From the NCBI GenBank assembly GCA_035547915.1, contig DASZTS010000144.1, positions 62,001 to 126,000 on the forward strand: DNA of 64,000 nucleotides, written 5' to 3'. Positions within the stretch are counted from its first letter, which is position 1. Every line of letters starts with the position of its first letter. Made by a program: the position numbers and the translations under genes. Below the pieces are notes generated by a model, which saw nothing but the letters and a program-made list of their open reading frames with translations, was not told the origin of the DNA and did not search any database. Below, piece by piece: positions 43,870 through 53,502 of this stretch. Source of the DNA: DASSFG01 sp035547915 (GTDB taxonomy: Bacteria; Planctomycetota; Planctomycetia; Pirellulales; JAICIG01).

Positions 43870-46848
43870 TCAGAAAAGCCCGCCCCCGCCGGCGATCGTC
43901 ATGGCACCGACAGTGCGGGCTACGCCCGCTTCATACTCGGCCCTACTCCTCGCCTCGTTCATCTTGCTTCTCTGACGATTCACTTTGTTGCGTTGCGCAA
44001 TCCACTTTCGCTGGTACACCTCGAACGCGTCCTTGAGTTGCTTTTTGAAGTCCTTTTCTTGTCCCTCGATATAGTCGCTCAACTCCTTGAACTTCTTTGC
44101 CCCCTCCGCCAAATTTCCAGCCACGTCGGGCGGCAATTCGTTGGCGGGTCGGGCTACGGGACTGCCGCCGCTGTGATCCACCAGATATTGCGCCCTCAGC
44201 AGATCGCCTTCGAAACTCATGACGACTGCCGGCATGCCGTTTTCGAAAAGGCAAGCGAGGCCGTGCAATCGGTCGTTCTTATAGTCGGCATAGAGACGCA
44301 TGTTGCCATCGTCGTCCCAGAATCGCAGCGGTCCGTCACGATCGTCATCGTCGAATTTCACTACCAACCTGGGCGACCCGTTTTCTTGGCGAACGACCGT
44401 ATAACCGTCGAGCTTGAGCGATTGGCCTTTGTTCAAACTGTATGCGGAACGGACCTGCGGTTCGCTACTGGGCCAATTCGGATTCTTATACGAGTACGCG
44501 TTCTTGGGCATCCCTCTGTCGATGTTCGTAAGTTGGAAACCCTGCAACTGCACGTCTCCGGGTTTCAAGATTCCCCCGCCGGGCAACGAAATGGGAACAG
44601 TCCACGCGGAACTGGACGGAGTCGTCTTCGACTTACCCCCTAATTGACGAAGGTCAACCGGCTTCGAGTTATCACCCGAAATCTTCGTCTTCTTCGTTTT
44701 GGTCTTGCCGCCGGAAAGATTCGTTTTCGACTCGTCCGATGTCGAAGCGAGGTCCTCCATCTCAGGGGGCACGGGCGGTTTGGTTACTGCGGGAGGGCCC
44801 AAAGCCGCGGCCACCCGTTCCGCATTCGAGCTTGCAAAGTGGCTCGTCAGCGCATCGCGAGCGGGTTGCCACAACGCTCGGTTTCCTTCGATCGCTGCGA
44901 ACAGATCTTCGGGATTATACATGCCGAGCAAGCGCGGCTCCTTGTTGATCCGCAGCATGGCTTCGTCGACCAGATCGCGGTTGCCCGATAGGACCAGTGC
45001 CATACAGATCTCGGCGCGCCGCTGCTCGGAATAAGCCGCTTCCCAGTTGCGCAACATTTCGTTTCGCACGGTGTCGGGAAGAGAGTTGTTTCGCAAGAGG
45101 GCACAAGCGCCCAGGTATTGAAGGGCTCGATTTTCCTTCTGCTCGATATATTGGTTGGCGCGGGTGCGGACGGCCTGCGTCATCGTCACCGGCTGCCACG
45201 ATCGTAGCATGCGATCGAGTTCCGCCAACGTCTCTAGTTCGGCCGTCGCCTGGGGGCTATCGGCAACCGATGTCTTCAATTGGTTATCGATACGCGCGAG
45301 CCGGTCCTGTACTCGGTTCTCGCTCGCGATCTCGCCCGCCAGCTTATGCAATTCGTCCAGACGTTCATCCGCAGCCAGCGCATCGCGATCGGCATCGGCC
45401 TGTTCGAGCGAGTTGCGCAACTCCGCGTCGTTCGTGTACTCCAAGCGCTTCAGAATATCCGAGACGGTAGGAGGCATATCCGCTTCGACCTCCGTCGCCT
45501 TACGATTCCATTCTGCGACCATCGCCGGTAGGTTGGGATCGGGCTTCGGGTCCGGGGAAGGATCGGTGGTTTGGTCGGTTTGCTGCGAGCTGGTGGACGA
45601 AGATTGGCCACCGCCCCCGCCCTTCTTCCCGCTCGACGAGGACGAAAGAACGGCCAAACCGACCATCAAGAACGCGACGGCGCTGATGGTGGCGATACCG
45701 ACAGAGCTTGTGAGCCACGCGACCGCCGGATTCTTCTTGGGGCGCTTCACGTATGAAGACGGCGCGGCGCTCGGTTGAGCGATCGGCACGGGCGCGGGTC
45801 CGGCCATGGCCATCGTGGGTACTACGGGGCGCAGACTCTTCTGTGTTCCTTGGATCGCCTGCGATCCGGAATTGGAAACCGACCGCGAAGCGACAGGCAA
45901 CGGGCTCAGCGCCGCGGTCCCCCCTCCGACGCGCGGCTGCTGCGCTGTGCCGCCAGCGACGCCGGGTTGCTTCGCTACCGCGCCGCCGACGCCGGCCAGA
46001 ACGGCGGCCGCGAACGCCGAACACGACTTGAAACGGTCCGCCGGATCCTTCTGCAACCCACGCAAAACGGCTTCCGCGAGCGCCTGAGGAATGTCGCGCA
46101 CGACGGCGTCGAGCCGCGGTGTCGGCTGGTTCACGTGGGAGAACATGATGGCCAGGCCGGTGGGACCATCGAAGGGCTTCTGCCCGCTCAAAACCTCGTG
46201 AACGGTGACCGCGAGTGCGTATTGGTCGATACGGCTGTCGACGGCATCTCCTTGTGCCAACTCCGGCGCCATGTAATGCGGCGTGCCCAGCACCATGCCA
46301 GTGCCCGTGCGCGCCTTGGCCTGCGTTTGGCCGCTGGCCAGTGCTTTGTGAACTCCGAAATCGCTCAGGTAGGCGTTGCCTTGGGCATCGAAAAGGATGT
46401 TGGCTGGTTTCACATCGCGATGCACATAGTTTTCGCCGTGCATGAACTGTAGGGCCTTGGCCACGTGCGGCAGCCAACCGGCCAAGGTGGCCGGTGACAT
46501 CGGCCGCACGCTGCCGTCGGCATGGTAGACGCGATCTTCGAGACTACCGCCGGGCAGAAACTGCATCACGGCGAACGGCAACCCGTCGTACTCGCCGAGA
46601 TCGAAGACCTTGACGATGTGCGGATGCGGCAACTTGATGAGCGAACGAATTTCGTCCTTGAATCGGGCGGCGAAGCCGGGGTCGTCCATCATCGACCGCC
46701 GCGGCACTTTGACGACAACGTCGTGTCCGACGTTTTCGTCCCAACACCGATAGACCAACCCCATGCCGCCTTCGCCTAACTTGCCAGTGACTCGATACCG
46801 TCCACCGGAAAGCTTGACACCCACCCAATCGGCCGCCGAAACAGTCAT
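43870..46848 (-). CDS. Hanks-type Ser/Thr protein kinase with periplasmic MORN-like part
   Basis: The 992-aa protein has an N-terminal kinase domain with GKLGEGGMGLVYRCW, the catalytic loop YVHRDVKPANILFD, YLSDFGVHKALA and GTPHYMAPELAQG. A Pro/Ala linker and one membrane helix (SVGIATISAVAFLMVGLAVL) follow, then a long outer region. That region ends with MORN-like units (GPLRFWDDDGNMRLYADYKN; LHGLACLFENGMPAVVMSFE). It probably senses outer signals and phosphorylates cytoplasmic proteins. Confidence 0.9.
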   Translation of the reverse strand: MTVSAADWVGVKLSGGRYRVTGKLGEGGMGLVYRCWDENVGHDVVVKVPRRSMMDDPGFAARFKDEIRSLIKLPHPHIVKVFDLGEYDGLPFAVMQFLPGGSLEDRVYHADGSVRPMSPATLAGWLPHVAKALQFMHGENYVHRDVKPANILFDAQGNAYLSDFGVHKALASGQTQAKARTGTGMVLGTPHYMAPELAQGDAVDSRIDQYALAVTVHEVLSGQKPFDGPTGLAIMFSHVNQPTPRLDAVVRDIPQALAEAVLRGLQKDPADRFKSCSAFAAAVLAGVGGAVAKQPGVAGGTAQQPRVGGGTAALSPLPVASRSVSNSGSQAIQGTQKSLRPVVPTMAMAGPAPVPIAQPSAAPSSYVKRPKKNPAVAWLTSSVGIATISAVAFLMVGLAVLSSSSSGKKGGGGGQSSSTSSQQTDQTTDPSPDPKPDPNLPAMVAEWNRKATEVEADMPPTVSDILKRLEYTNDAELRNSLEQADADRDALAADERLDELHKLAGEIASENRVQDRLARIDNQLKTSVADSPQATAELETLAELDRMLRSWQPVTMTQAVRTRANQYIEQKENRALQYLGACALLRNNSLPDTVRNEMLRNWEAAYSEQRRAEICMALVLSGNRDLVDEAMLRINKEPRLLGMYNPEDLFAAIEGNRALWQPARDALTSHFASSNAERVAAALGPPAVTKPPVPPEMEDLASTSDESKTNLSGGKTKTKKTKISGDNSKPVDLRQLGGKSKTTPSSSAWTVPISLPGGGILKPGDVQLQGFQLTNIDRGMPKNAYSYKNPNWPSSEPQVRSAYSLNKGQSLKLDGYTVVRQENGSPRLVVKFDDDDRDGPLRFWDDDGNMRLYADYKNDRLHGLACLFENGMPAVVMSFEGDLLRAQYLVDHSGGSPVARPANELPPDVAGNLAEGAKKFKELSDYIEGQEKDFKKQLKDAFEVYQRKWIAQRNKVNRQRSKMNEARSRAEYEAGVARTVGAMTIAGGGGLF

Positions 46849-47383
46849 GGTTCACCACTTGGCCAATGGTTTTCCGAAACGACCCGCCGGCGGCGCGCGA
46901 ACTACGGCACGCGCTACCTCTTTTCAGGCTCCACAGTTTAAGAGATAAACAACGGCCTGCCAATCGGGCCACCGCTCATGGTGCCTGTTCAGAATCTTAA
47001 ACCTAACGGGGCGTGGCTTCGAAACCAAAATTACCCGCCTAAATAGATAAAGGCCGGCTTCTCTTGCCCTCACCCGGCCTCCCCGTCGGGAGACAGAATA
47101 GGTGTAGTATTTTCCGGTCCTATCAGGTCACGCCACTCAGTCCATTACCGATATGCGGGAGACCGGAGCTGGTGTGGCCCGGATTCCGGTCGCGGCAAAC
47201 GAATCTCCCCGGCGTTGCGTGTCTCGCCGCATTGCCACACCACAGCATCTACAACATCTTGCAAGAGGTGCTCTAATACTTCGACGACTTCGACTCGTTC
47301 TCGATTGGCCAGAACGGACATTGGACCGCTTCATAGCGTTCGGGCAAGACGGCGACCGCCTATACAACCAGCAGGAGTCACCC
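46849..47383. other. Intergenic region, no gene seen
   Basis: About 535 bp between the divergent kinase and a small membrane-protein gene. AT-richer near 47010-47060, likely the kinase promoter zone. No repeat of the MITE types occurs here. Confidence 0.45.
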
Positions 47384-47503
47384 ATGCTTGCCGAGATATC
47401 TGCCGAAAACCTAGCGTTCGGCATCGGCCTCGTTGTCGGCGGCGGGATCGCTGTGACCGTCTTCGTCGCCCTGCTCTTGAAGATCAATCGCAAGAAGGAA
47501 TAG
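47384..47503 (+). CDS. 39-aa membrane peptide
   Basis: MLAEISAENLAFGIGLVVGG continues as GIAVTVFVALLLKINRKKE: a short acidic head, one helix and a basic end. GCAGGAG lies about nine bases before the ATG. It is just upstream of a membrane-protein gene on the same strand. Confidence 0.5.
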   Translation: MLAEISAENLAFGIGLVVGGGIAVTVFVALLLKINRKKE

Positions 47504-47545
47504 GGAAAGAGGAAGTCGCGCCCCGGCTATCAGCCTCGACGACAC

Positions 47546-48346
47546 ATGAAAAGCATCACGCAAAAGCTGGTCGGCCGTCACCTGTTGGCGAGTTTGGCAC
47601 TTGTCGGTTGGATGCGGTTTGTCCTGCATCCGGATGACGATGGTTACTTGGTGTCCGTGGCCGCCTTGGTCGGCTTGGTGGTCAGCCAGGCGGGTCTGCT
47701 CGCGCTGTGGGCCATCTTCTCCCACGGGCGCCGCTGGGTGCGCTGTTGTGGTGCCGTGGCCGGCGCGTTGCTGGTGAGCAGTCAGATGATCGCGGTGGTT
47801 GATGATTGGGGACAGGCCAGGGAATTCATCGGAATCGCGATCTGGATCGGTGCTCCCATGCTCGTGGTGTCGATCTGTGCCCTGTTCTTGCGACAGTGGG
47901 GGGTGGAAGTCGTCGGGGCCGACGAATTTCGGCCGAACACGATGCGCGAAGGGGTGCGGTTCTCGATCGGCCAGATCCTGTGCCTCACCTCCCTGATCGG
48001 CCTGCTACTGGCGATCGTTCGCGCGCTGCACGGTCTGGACGACGCCGAATCGGCCGCCTCAGCGGTGCTCGTGGCCACGCTGATCGGCGTTCTGTTCGGC
48101 GGTCAGACGCTCGCCTCGCTCTGGGCGATGCTCGGTTTGGGACGGCCGTGGTTGCGATCAGCCCTTCCGCTGATGCTGGCCGCGGCGAGCGCGGCCTTGA
48201 TTCATCTCTCAACCCACGACCCGGCCGATCGCTATTGGGTTTATATAGGAACCACGGAGTGGGAGACGATAATCGTCCTGATCAGCCTCCTCGTCGTGCG
48301 CCGCGCGGGCTATCGGATCATCCGCCCGCAGGGTACGGACGTCTGA
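47546..48346 (+). CDS. Multi-pass membrane protein with internal VRFSIGQILCL
   Basis: The 266-aa protein has seven or eight helices. It seems to be two halves. The second begins at REGVRFSIGQILCLTSLIGL, a motif that starts other small proteins here, so it may have arisen by fusion. Function unknown. Confidence 0.6.
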   Translation: MKSITQKLVGRHLLASLALVGWMRFVLHPDDDGYLVSVAALVGLVVSQAGLLALWAIFSHGRRWVRCCGAVAGALLVSSQMIAVVDDWGQAREFIGIAIWIGAPMLVVSICALFLRQWGVEVVGADEFRPNTMREGVRFSIGQILCLTSLIGLLLAIVRALHGLDDAESAASAVLVATLIGVLFGGQTLASLWAMLGLGRPWLRSALPLMLAAASAALIHLSTHDPADRYWVYIGTTEWETIIVLISLLVVRRAGYRIIRPQGTDV

Positions 48347-48429
48347 GGTGGAACACAATCGGGCGTTCCGCACCGTTTTCGGATAGACTGTCATGGTCGA
48401 GTTTGCGCTTTGTGGGAGGAGTCGATCGC

Positions 48430-50409
48430 GTGTCCCTTCTTGGCCGTTGGCTGCGGAGAATGCGACTCGCCGTCGCGTCGCTGGCGATCATCGTTGCCGC
48501 ACGGGCGGCACGTTCCGACGAGGCGCCGGGGCAGTTGCACGAGGCGCCGATCACGCCGGCCGACCGCGATCATTGGGGCTACCGGCGGCTGAGCCGCCCG
48601 CATCCGCCGCAAGCCGGCGGTAACGGTGCCGATCCGATCGACCGATTCCTCCTTGCGAGGCTTGAGCAGGCCGGGCTCGCTCCGCTGCCAGCGGCCGATC
48701 GGCGCACGCTGTTGCGGCGGGTCACGTTCGACCTGACCGGCTTGCCGCCACGGCCCGACGAAATCCAAGAATTCTTGGCAGACGGCGCACCCGGCGCGTA
48801 TGAACGGGTCGTCGATCGGCTGCTCGCGGCGCCGGCCTACGGCGCACGCTGGGCGCAGCATTGGCTCGACCTGGCCCGCTTCGCGGAGACCGACGGTTTC
48901 GAACACGACCTGGTCCGCAAGGACGCCTGGCGCTATCGCGACTGGGTGATCGAGGCGTTGAACGGCGACATGCCGCTCGACGAATTCATTTCCTTGCAGA
49001 TCGCCGGTGACGAGTTGCGGCCGAACGAGCCGCAGGCCGCGGTGGCTACCGGTTTTCTGTTGGCCGGGCCCGACATGCCCGACATCAACCTGGCGGAAGA
49101 GCGCCGCCACATGGCGCTGAACGAGATCACTTCGACCATCGGCACCGCCTTGCTCGGCCTGCAAGTGGGGTGCGCGCAGTGCCACGACCACAAATTCGAT
49201 CCGATCAGCCAGGCCGATTTCTACCGCCTGCGGGCCATCTTCGAATCAGCCGACCTGTTCAAGCCGTCGCCCGCCGGGCGTGTGGTGCAAGAGAGCGGTA
49301 CCGTGCCGGTCAGCCATCTGCTCATCCGCGGCGATTTTCGTCGACCGGGGCCGATCGTCGAAGCGGCCTTTCCGCGCATCGCCAACGCTTCGGGCGAGGT
49401 GCCGGCCAACGGTCCGCAGACGGCAGCCTCTGGCTCGGAGGTTCCATCGTCCGGCAGCGGCCGCCGCGCGGAGCTGGCGCGGTGGTTGACCTCGGGCCGG
49501 CAGCCGCTGACGCCGCGCGTGCTGGCCAATTGGATCTGGCAACATCATTTCGGAAAGGGCCTGAGCCGCACGCCCGGCGATTTCGGCATCTTGGGCGACT
49601 CGCCCAGCCATCCCGAGCTGCTCGATTGGTTGGCCACGGAGTTGATCGAGCGCGGGTGGAGCTTGAAGCAGATGCACCGCCTGCTCGTCACATCGGCCGC
49701 CTACCGCCGCTCGAGCCGACCGACTTCGTCTTCGTGGAAAGCCAACGAAACCGACCCAGCCGAGACCGCCGCGGTCCAGACGCTCTGGCAGAGCGCCGTA
49801 CAGGCCGATCCGCAGAACCGCTGGCTGGCCCGCATGAACGGCCGCCGGTTGGAAGGAGAGGCGGTGCGCGACGCCATGTTGGCCGCGGCCGCCACCCTGA
49901 GTCAGGGGCACGGCGGGCCGGGAATCATGGCCCCCTTGCCGGCGGAGTTGGTGGCCACGCTCCTGCCGGGCCAATGGAAGGCCAGCGCGAACGAAGAAGA
50001 GATCCACCGTCGGAGTGTCTATCTGTTCGTCCGCCGCAATCTGCCTTACCCGCTCTTCGAGGTGCTCGACCGGGCCGAGACGACCGTCTCCTGTCCGCGC
50101 CGCAACGTCTCGACCACCGCGCCGCAGGCGCTGGCACTCCTCAACTCCGATTTGTCTCTCGCGGCCGCGCGCGAGTTGGCCACCTACCTCGCCGGCCAGC
50201 ACCCGCTCGACGTCGCCGCGCAGATCGACCTCTTGTACGAACGGACCCTGGGTCGGCAGCCGACCGCCAGCGAGCGATCGTCCGCTGCGGCGTTTCTATC
50301 GTCGACGTCGTTACGTTCCGAAGCGGCCGATGCCGCGGCACCGCCCGCCGCGCTCGTCGAGCTCTGCCTGGCGATGTTCAACCTCAACGAGTTCATCTAC
50401 GTCGATTGA
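48430..50409 (+). CDS. DUF1549/DUF1553 (planctomycete cytochrome-associated) protein
   Basis: Starting at GTG 48430 with GGGAGGAG upstream, the 659-aa protein has a signal peptide. The DUF1549 domain follows (IDRFLLARLEQAGLAPLPAA; VTFDLTGLPPRPDEI), then the heme-like CAQCHDHKFDP. The DUF1553 domain comes last (VLANWIWQHHFGKGLSRTPG; LNLNEFIYVD-type end). The middle is shorter than in most homologs. Such proteins usually pair with a DUF1501 gene; here that gene lies 1.3 kb away on the other strand. The molecular role is unproven. Confidence 0.9.
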   Translation: MSLLGRWLRRMRLAVASLAIIVAARAARSDEAPGQLHEAPITPADRDHWGYRRLSRPHPPQAGGNGADPIDRFLLARLEQAGLAPLPAADRRTLLRRVTFDLTGLPPRPDEIQEFLADGAPGAYERVVDRLLAAPAYGARWAQHWLDLARFAETDGFEHDLVRKDAWRYRDWVIEALNGDMPLDEFISLQIAGDELRPNEPQAAVATGFLLAGPDMPDINLAEERRHMALNEITSTIGTALLGLQVGCAQCHDHKFDPISQADFYRLRAIFESADLFKPSPAGRVVQESGTVPVSHLLIRGDFRRPGPIVEAAFPRIANASGEVPANGPQTAASGSEVPSSGSGRRAELARWLTSGRQPLTPRVLANWIWQHHFGKGLSRTPGDFGILGDSPSHPELLDWLATELIERGWSLKQMHRLLVTSAAYRRSSRPTSSSWKANETDPAETAAVQTLWQSAVQADPQNRWLARMNGRRLEGEAVRDAMLAAAATLSQGHGGPGIMAPLPAELVATLLPGQWKASANEEEIHRRSVYLFVRRNLPYPLFEVLDRAETTVSCPRRNVSTTAPQALALLNSDLSLAAARELATYLAGQHPLDVAAQIDLLYERTLGRQPTASERSSAAAFLSSTSLRSEAADAAAPPAALVELCLAMFNLNEFIYVD

Positions 50410-50503
50410 CGCGCAAGACGAAGTGCCCGTGCGAGCAGAGGTCTCGAGCGGCGTGCACATCGCGCGCATACGAGCCTGATTGGCCGCAATGCCGGCGCAT
50501 TGA

Positions 50504-51508
50504 TCACGGTTCGTGTATGTTGCAATCCGGCAGGAGCGAGCGAAGTCGGGCGAATCCGTCGGATGTGACCTGCGTGTCGAAGAGAAAAAGCGATTGCAAC
50601 TCCGTCAGCCCTTGCAAGTGGTCGAGCCCAGCGTTCGTGATCTGGGTGGCCTCGAGATTGAGCCATCGAAGGCTCGTCAGCCCTCGCAGTCGGGCCACTC
50701 CAATATCGGTCACCTGGGTGTGACCAAGTCCGAGCAATTCCAGGTTCGTCAGTTCTTCCAAGTATGTGAGTCCGGCGTCGGTGACCCCAGTACTGTTGAG
50801 ATTGAGCCACTGGAGACTCGTCAGTCCTCGCAGGTGGGCAACTCCGACATCCGTAATCGGGGTGTGAGCGAGCCCCAGTGATCGGAGGCCGTTAAGTCCT
50901 TGCAGATGCGCGAGCCCAGTGTCCGTGACCTGAGTGCCAGCGAGACCCAGGTCTTCCAGTCGCGACAGCCCTTGCAAATGGACCAGCCCACCACCCGCGA
51001 CCCGAGTGTAGTCGAGTGCAAGCCCTACCAGGTCCGTCAGTCCTGCCAAGTGGGCTAGGCCAGCATCCGTGACCTGCGTCTCGAGAAGCTGAATCTCTTG
51101 CAGGGAGGTCAGCCCTCGCAAGTGGGCAAGCCCGGCATCCGTGACCTGAGTTCCGTTGAGGCAAACCCGTTTCAAACCTGCCATCGCTTGCAGGTGCACA
51201 AGTCCCGCGTCGGTGCCCTTATTGCCGATGAATTTGACTTCCACGACCTCGTCGAAATAGTCGCGAGGCAGCCATCGGCGCAGAAAGGCCATCGGGAACG
51301 TGTCGCTCGCCACTTTGCCCGGCGGCGCGTACTCGACCCGTCCGTCGTAGAGAGCCTCAATCGCCGCCACTGCCCGCCGCTGACGCTCCGCCGGCACGGC
51401 CCACAGGCTCAAGGCCACGCAAAGCATCGTGACGAACACGAGCACCGTGCGCAGAGAGATCTGCATCCGACGTCGTTTCGGCCTGGGCGTGGAGGACGGG
51501 TTGGCCAT
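50504..51508 (-). CDS. Membrane-anchored leucine-rich-repeat protein
   Basis: The 334-aa protein starts MANPSSTPRPKRRRMQISLR, then an anchor helix (TVLVFVTMLCVALSLWA). About nine 24-residue LRRs of the form VTDAGLAHLRGLTSLQ follow. The ending LRSLLPDCNIHEP is typical of the family. The repeat number and near identity suggest repeat gain by duplication. It is probably an outer protein-binding module. It separates the DUF1549 and DUF1501 genes. Confidence 0.85.
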   Translation of the reverse strand: MANPSSTPRPKRRRMQISLRTVLVFVTMLCVALSLWAVPAERQRRAVAAIEALYDGRVEYAPPGKVASDTFPMAFLRRWLPRDYFDEVVEVKFIGNKGTDAGLVHLQAMAGLKRVCLNGTQVTDAGLAHLRGLTSLQEIQLLETQVTDAGLAHLAGLTDLVGLALDYTRVAGGGLVHLQGLSRLEDLGLAGTQVTDTGLAHLQGLNGLRSLGLAHTPITDVGVAHLRGLTSLQWLNLNSTGVTDAGLTYLEELTNLELLGLGHTQVTDIGVARLRGLTSLRWLNLEATQITNAGLDHLQGLTELQSLFLFDTQVTSDGFARLRSLLPDCNIHEP

Positions 51509-51680
51509 ACAGAGCAGCATGACGTGGGGGTGGAGCAGCGGGCAAGGGCGAGGTGCGCAATGGAGCGACCGGCGATGGTTGAAAGCCGGTCTTGGGTCGG
51601 CCGCCCTCACCTAACCTCTCCCGGCGGGAGAGGGATCTTGGTGGGGGCCCGGTTTGGCGCTGCTGCCGCCGGGAGAGGGA

Positions 51681-53114
51681 TCACGCCAAGATTTCGCGCA
51701 CGACGCGGCCGCTGACGTCGGTGAGGCGCTCTTCGCGGCCATTGTGAAAGAAGGTGAGACGCTCGTGGTCGAGACCGAGCAGGTGCAAGATGGTGGCGTG
51801 CAGGTCGTGGACGTGGACCTTGTTCTCTTGGGCGCGCAGGCCGAGCGGATCGGTCGCGCCGTAGGCCATGCCGCCGCGCACTCCGCCCCCGGCCAGCCAC
51901 ATGCTGTAGCCCCAGGGGCTGTGATCGCGGCCCGTGCCCGACTCGCTCATCGGCATGCGGCCGAACTCGCCACCCCAGACGACGAGCGTCTCGTGCCACA
52001 GACCGCGACGCTTCAAGTCGGTGAGCAGGCCGGCGATCGGCTTGTCGGTCTTGAGGCACATCTGCCCGTGGTTCTTCGGCACGTCGTTGTGGGCGTCCCA
52101 GCCGTTCAGATCGCCGGCGTACAACTGCACGAAGCGCACGCCGCGCTCCACCAGGCGGCGGGCCAGCAGGCAGCGCGTGCCGAACTCGTCGGTCTCGGCC
52201 TGGCCGATGCCGTACAGGCGACGCGTCTCGTCGGTCTCGCGCGACAGGTCGACCAGGTCGGGCGCGGCCGTTTGCATGCGGTAGGCCAATTCGTACGACT
52301 GGATGCGCGCGGCCAGTTCGTCGTCGAACGCACGCTCGGCCAGATGTTCGGCATTGCGGGCGCGAATGAAATCGAGCATGGCCGTCTGCCGCTCGGGCGC
52401 CACGCCGGCGGGCGGACGCAGATTCAGAATCGGATTCGGGCCTGCCCTAAAGGGCGTGCCCTGGTGCGCGGCAGGCAAGAAACCGTTGCCCCACGCCGGC
52501 GGCCCTCCCTTGATACCGCCGCCCGGATCGGGCATCACGACGAAGGCCGGCAGATCCTGATTCTCGCTCCCCAGGCCGTAGCTGAGCCAACTCCCCAGGC
52601 TCGGCTTGCCCATGAGGATCGCGCCGGTGTTCATCTGATACACCGACTGCGGATGGTTGACGCTGTCGCCGTGACAGCCGCGCAGCACGCACAGGTCGTC
52701 GGCCAGTCGCGACAACTCGGGCAGGAAGTCGCTGATCTCGAGCCCCGCTTCGCCGCGCGGGCGGAACGGCCGCACGCAACCCAACAACGGATTGGCCGCC
52801 ACCTTGCGGCGGGTCATCACGGGCCCGAAGCTCTCGGGCAGCGGTTGGCCGGCGTGTCGCGTCAGTTCGGGTTTCGGATCGAACAGGTCGACGTGACTCG
52901 GGCCGCCGTGCATGAAGAGGAAAATAACCCGCTTGGCGCGCGGCGCGAAATGAGGCGGCAGCGCACCGAGAACCGCGCCCGTCGATGCCGTGTCGGCCGT
53001 CGCGCGACGCTCGTCGCACAACAGCGATGCCAGCGCCAGCGATCCCATGCCGCAACCCGCCTGGCGGAGGAAGGCACGGCGCGAAGCGCGGGAACAGAAC
53101 GCGAGATCGGACAT
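51681..53114 (-). CDS. DUF1501 protein with Tat signal
   Basis: The 477-aa protein starts MSDLAFCSRASRRAFLRQAG, with a twin-arginine signal (SRRAFLRQAG). Family motifs are VIFLFMHGGPSHVDLFDPKP, LVVWGGEFGRMPMSESGTGR and DHSPWGYSMWLAGGGVRGGM. It is related to the alkaline phosphatase/sulfatase superfamily and exported folded. It normally works with a DUF1549/DUF1553 protein. Confidence 0.92.
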   Translation of the reverse strand: MSDLAFCSRASRRAFLRQAGCGMGSLALASLLCDERRATADTASTGAVLGALPPHFAPRAKRVIFLFMHGGPSHVDLFDPKPELTRHAGQPLPESFGPVMTRRKVAANPLLGCVRPFRPRGEAGLEISDFLPELSRLADDLCVLRGCHGDSVNHPQSVYQMNTGAILMGKPSLGSWLSYGLGSENQDLPAFVVMPDPGGGIKGGPPAWGNGFLPAAHQGTPFRAGPNPILNLRPPAGVAPERQTAMLDFIRARNAEHLAERAFDDELAARIQSYELAYRMQTAAPDLVDLSRETDETRRLYGIGQAETDEFGTRCLLARRLVERGVRFVQLYAGDLNGWDAHNDVPKNHGQMCLKTDKPIAGLLTDLKRRGLWHETLVVWGGEFGRMPMSESGTGRDHSPWGYSMWLAGGGVRGGMAYGATDPLGLRAQENKVHVHDLHATILHLLGLDHERLTFFHNGREERLTDVSGRVVREILA

Positions 53115-53502
53115 CGGCTGACCGTGGTGGGCTGATCCAACGGTCCTCATTCTAGCCACAAAAAGACGCCTGGCGATCGTTTTCCGACTCGACCGGCAGT
53201 CGCAATCGCGCGTCCGCGAGACCTACCACTGGGGTATGCCACCGCGCCTGACGCTCTACCGAGCCCACCCGGAAAGGATCGCTCGACGTGCCAAACGGCC
53301 CCGCGGCCGCCTTTGGGCAAGATGTGACGTTCAATCTGCGTTATTTGCGAAGAGTTTTCCGCATTTACCGCACTTTCTGGATAAAGAGACTCTCCCAAGT
53401 TTAACGGTTCTATCGTCGATAGGAACTTTACTGGGCCGTCGACTCAGGTCGCACATCGTAGCGGCCGGTCGAATGCGGCCAGCGAAACAGGGTGGCACCA
53501 AA
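53115..53502. other. Leader of the TolC-like gene
   Basis: About 390 bp without a gene. An AT-richer stretch (53330-53440) is the likely promoter zone and contains the small palindrome CTATCG-T-CGATAG at 53410-53422. Confidence 0.45.
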
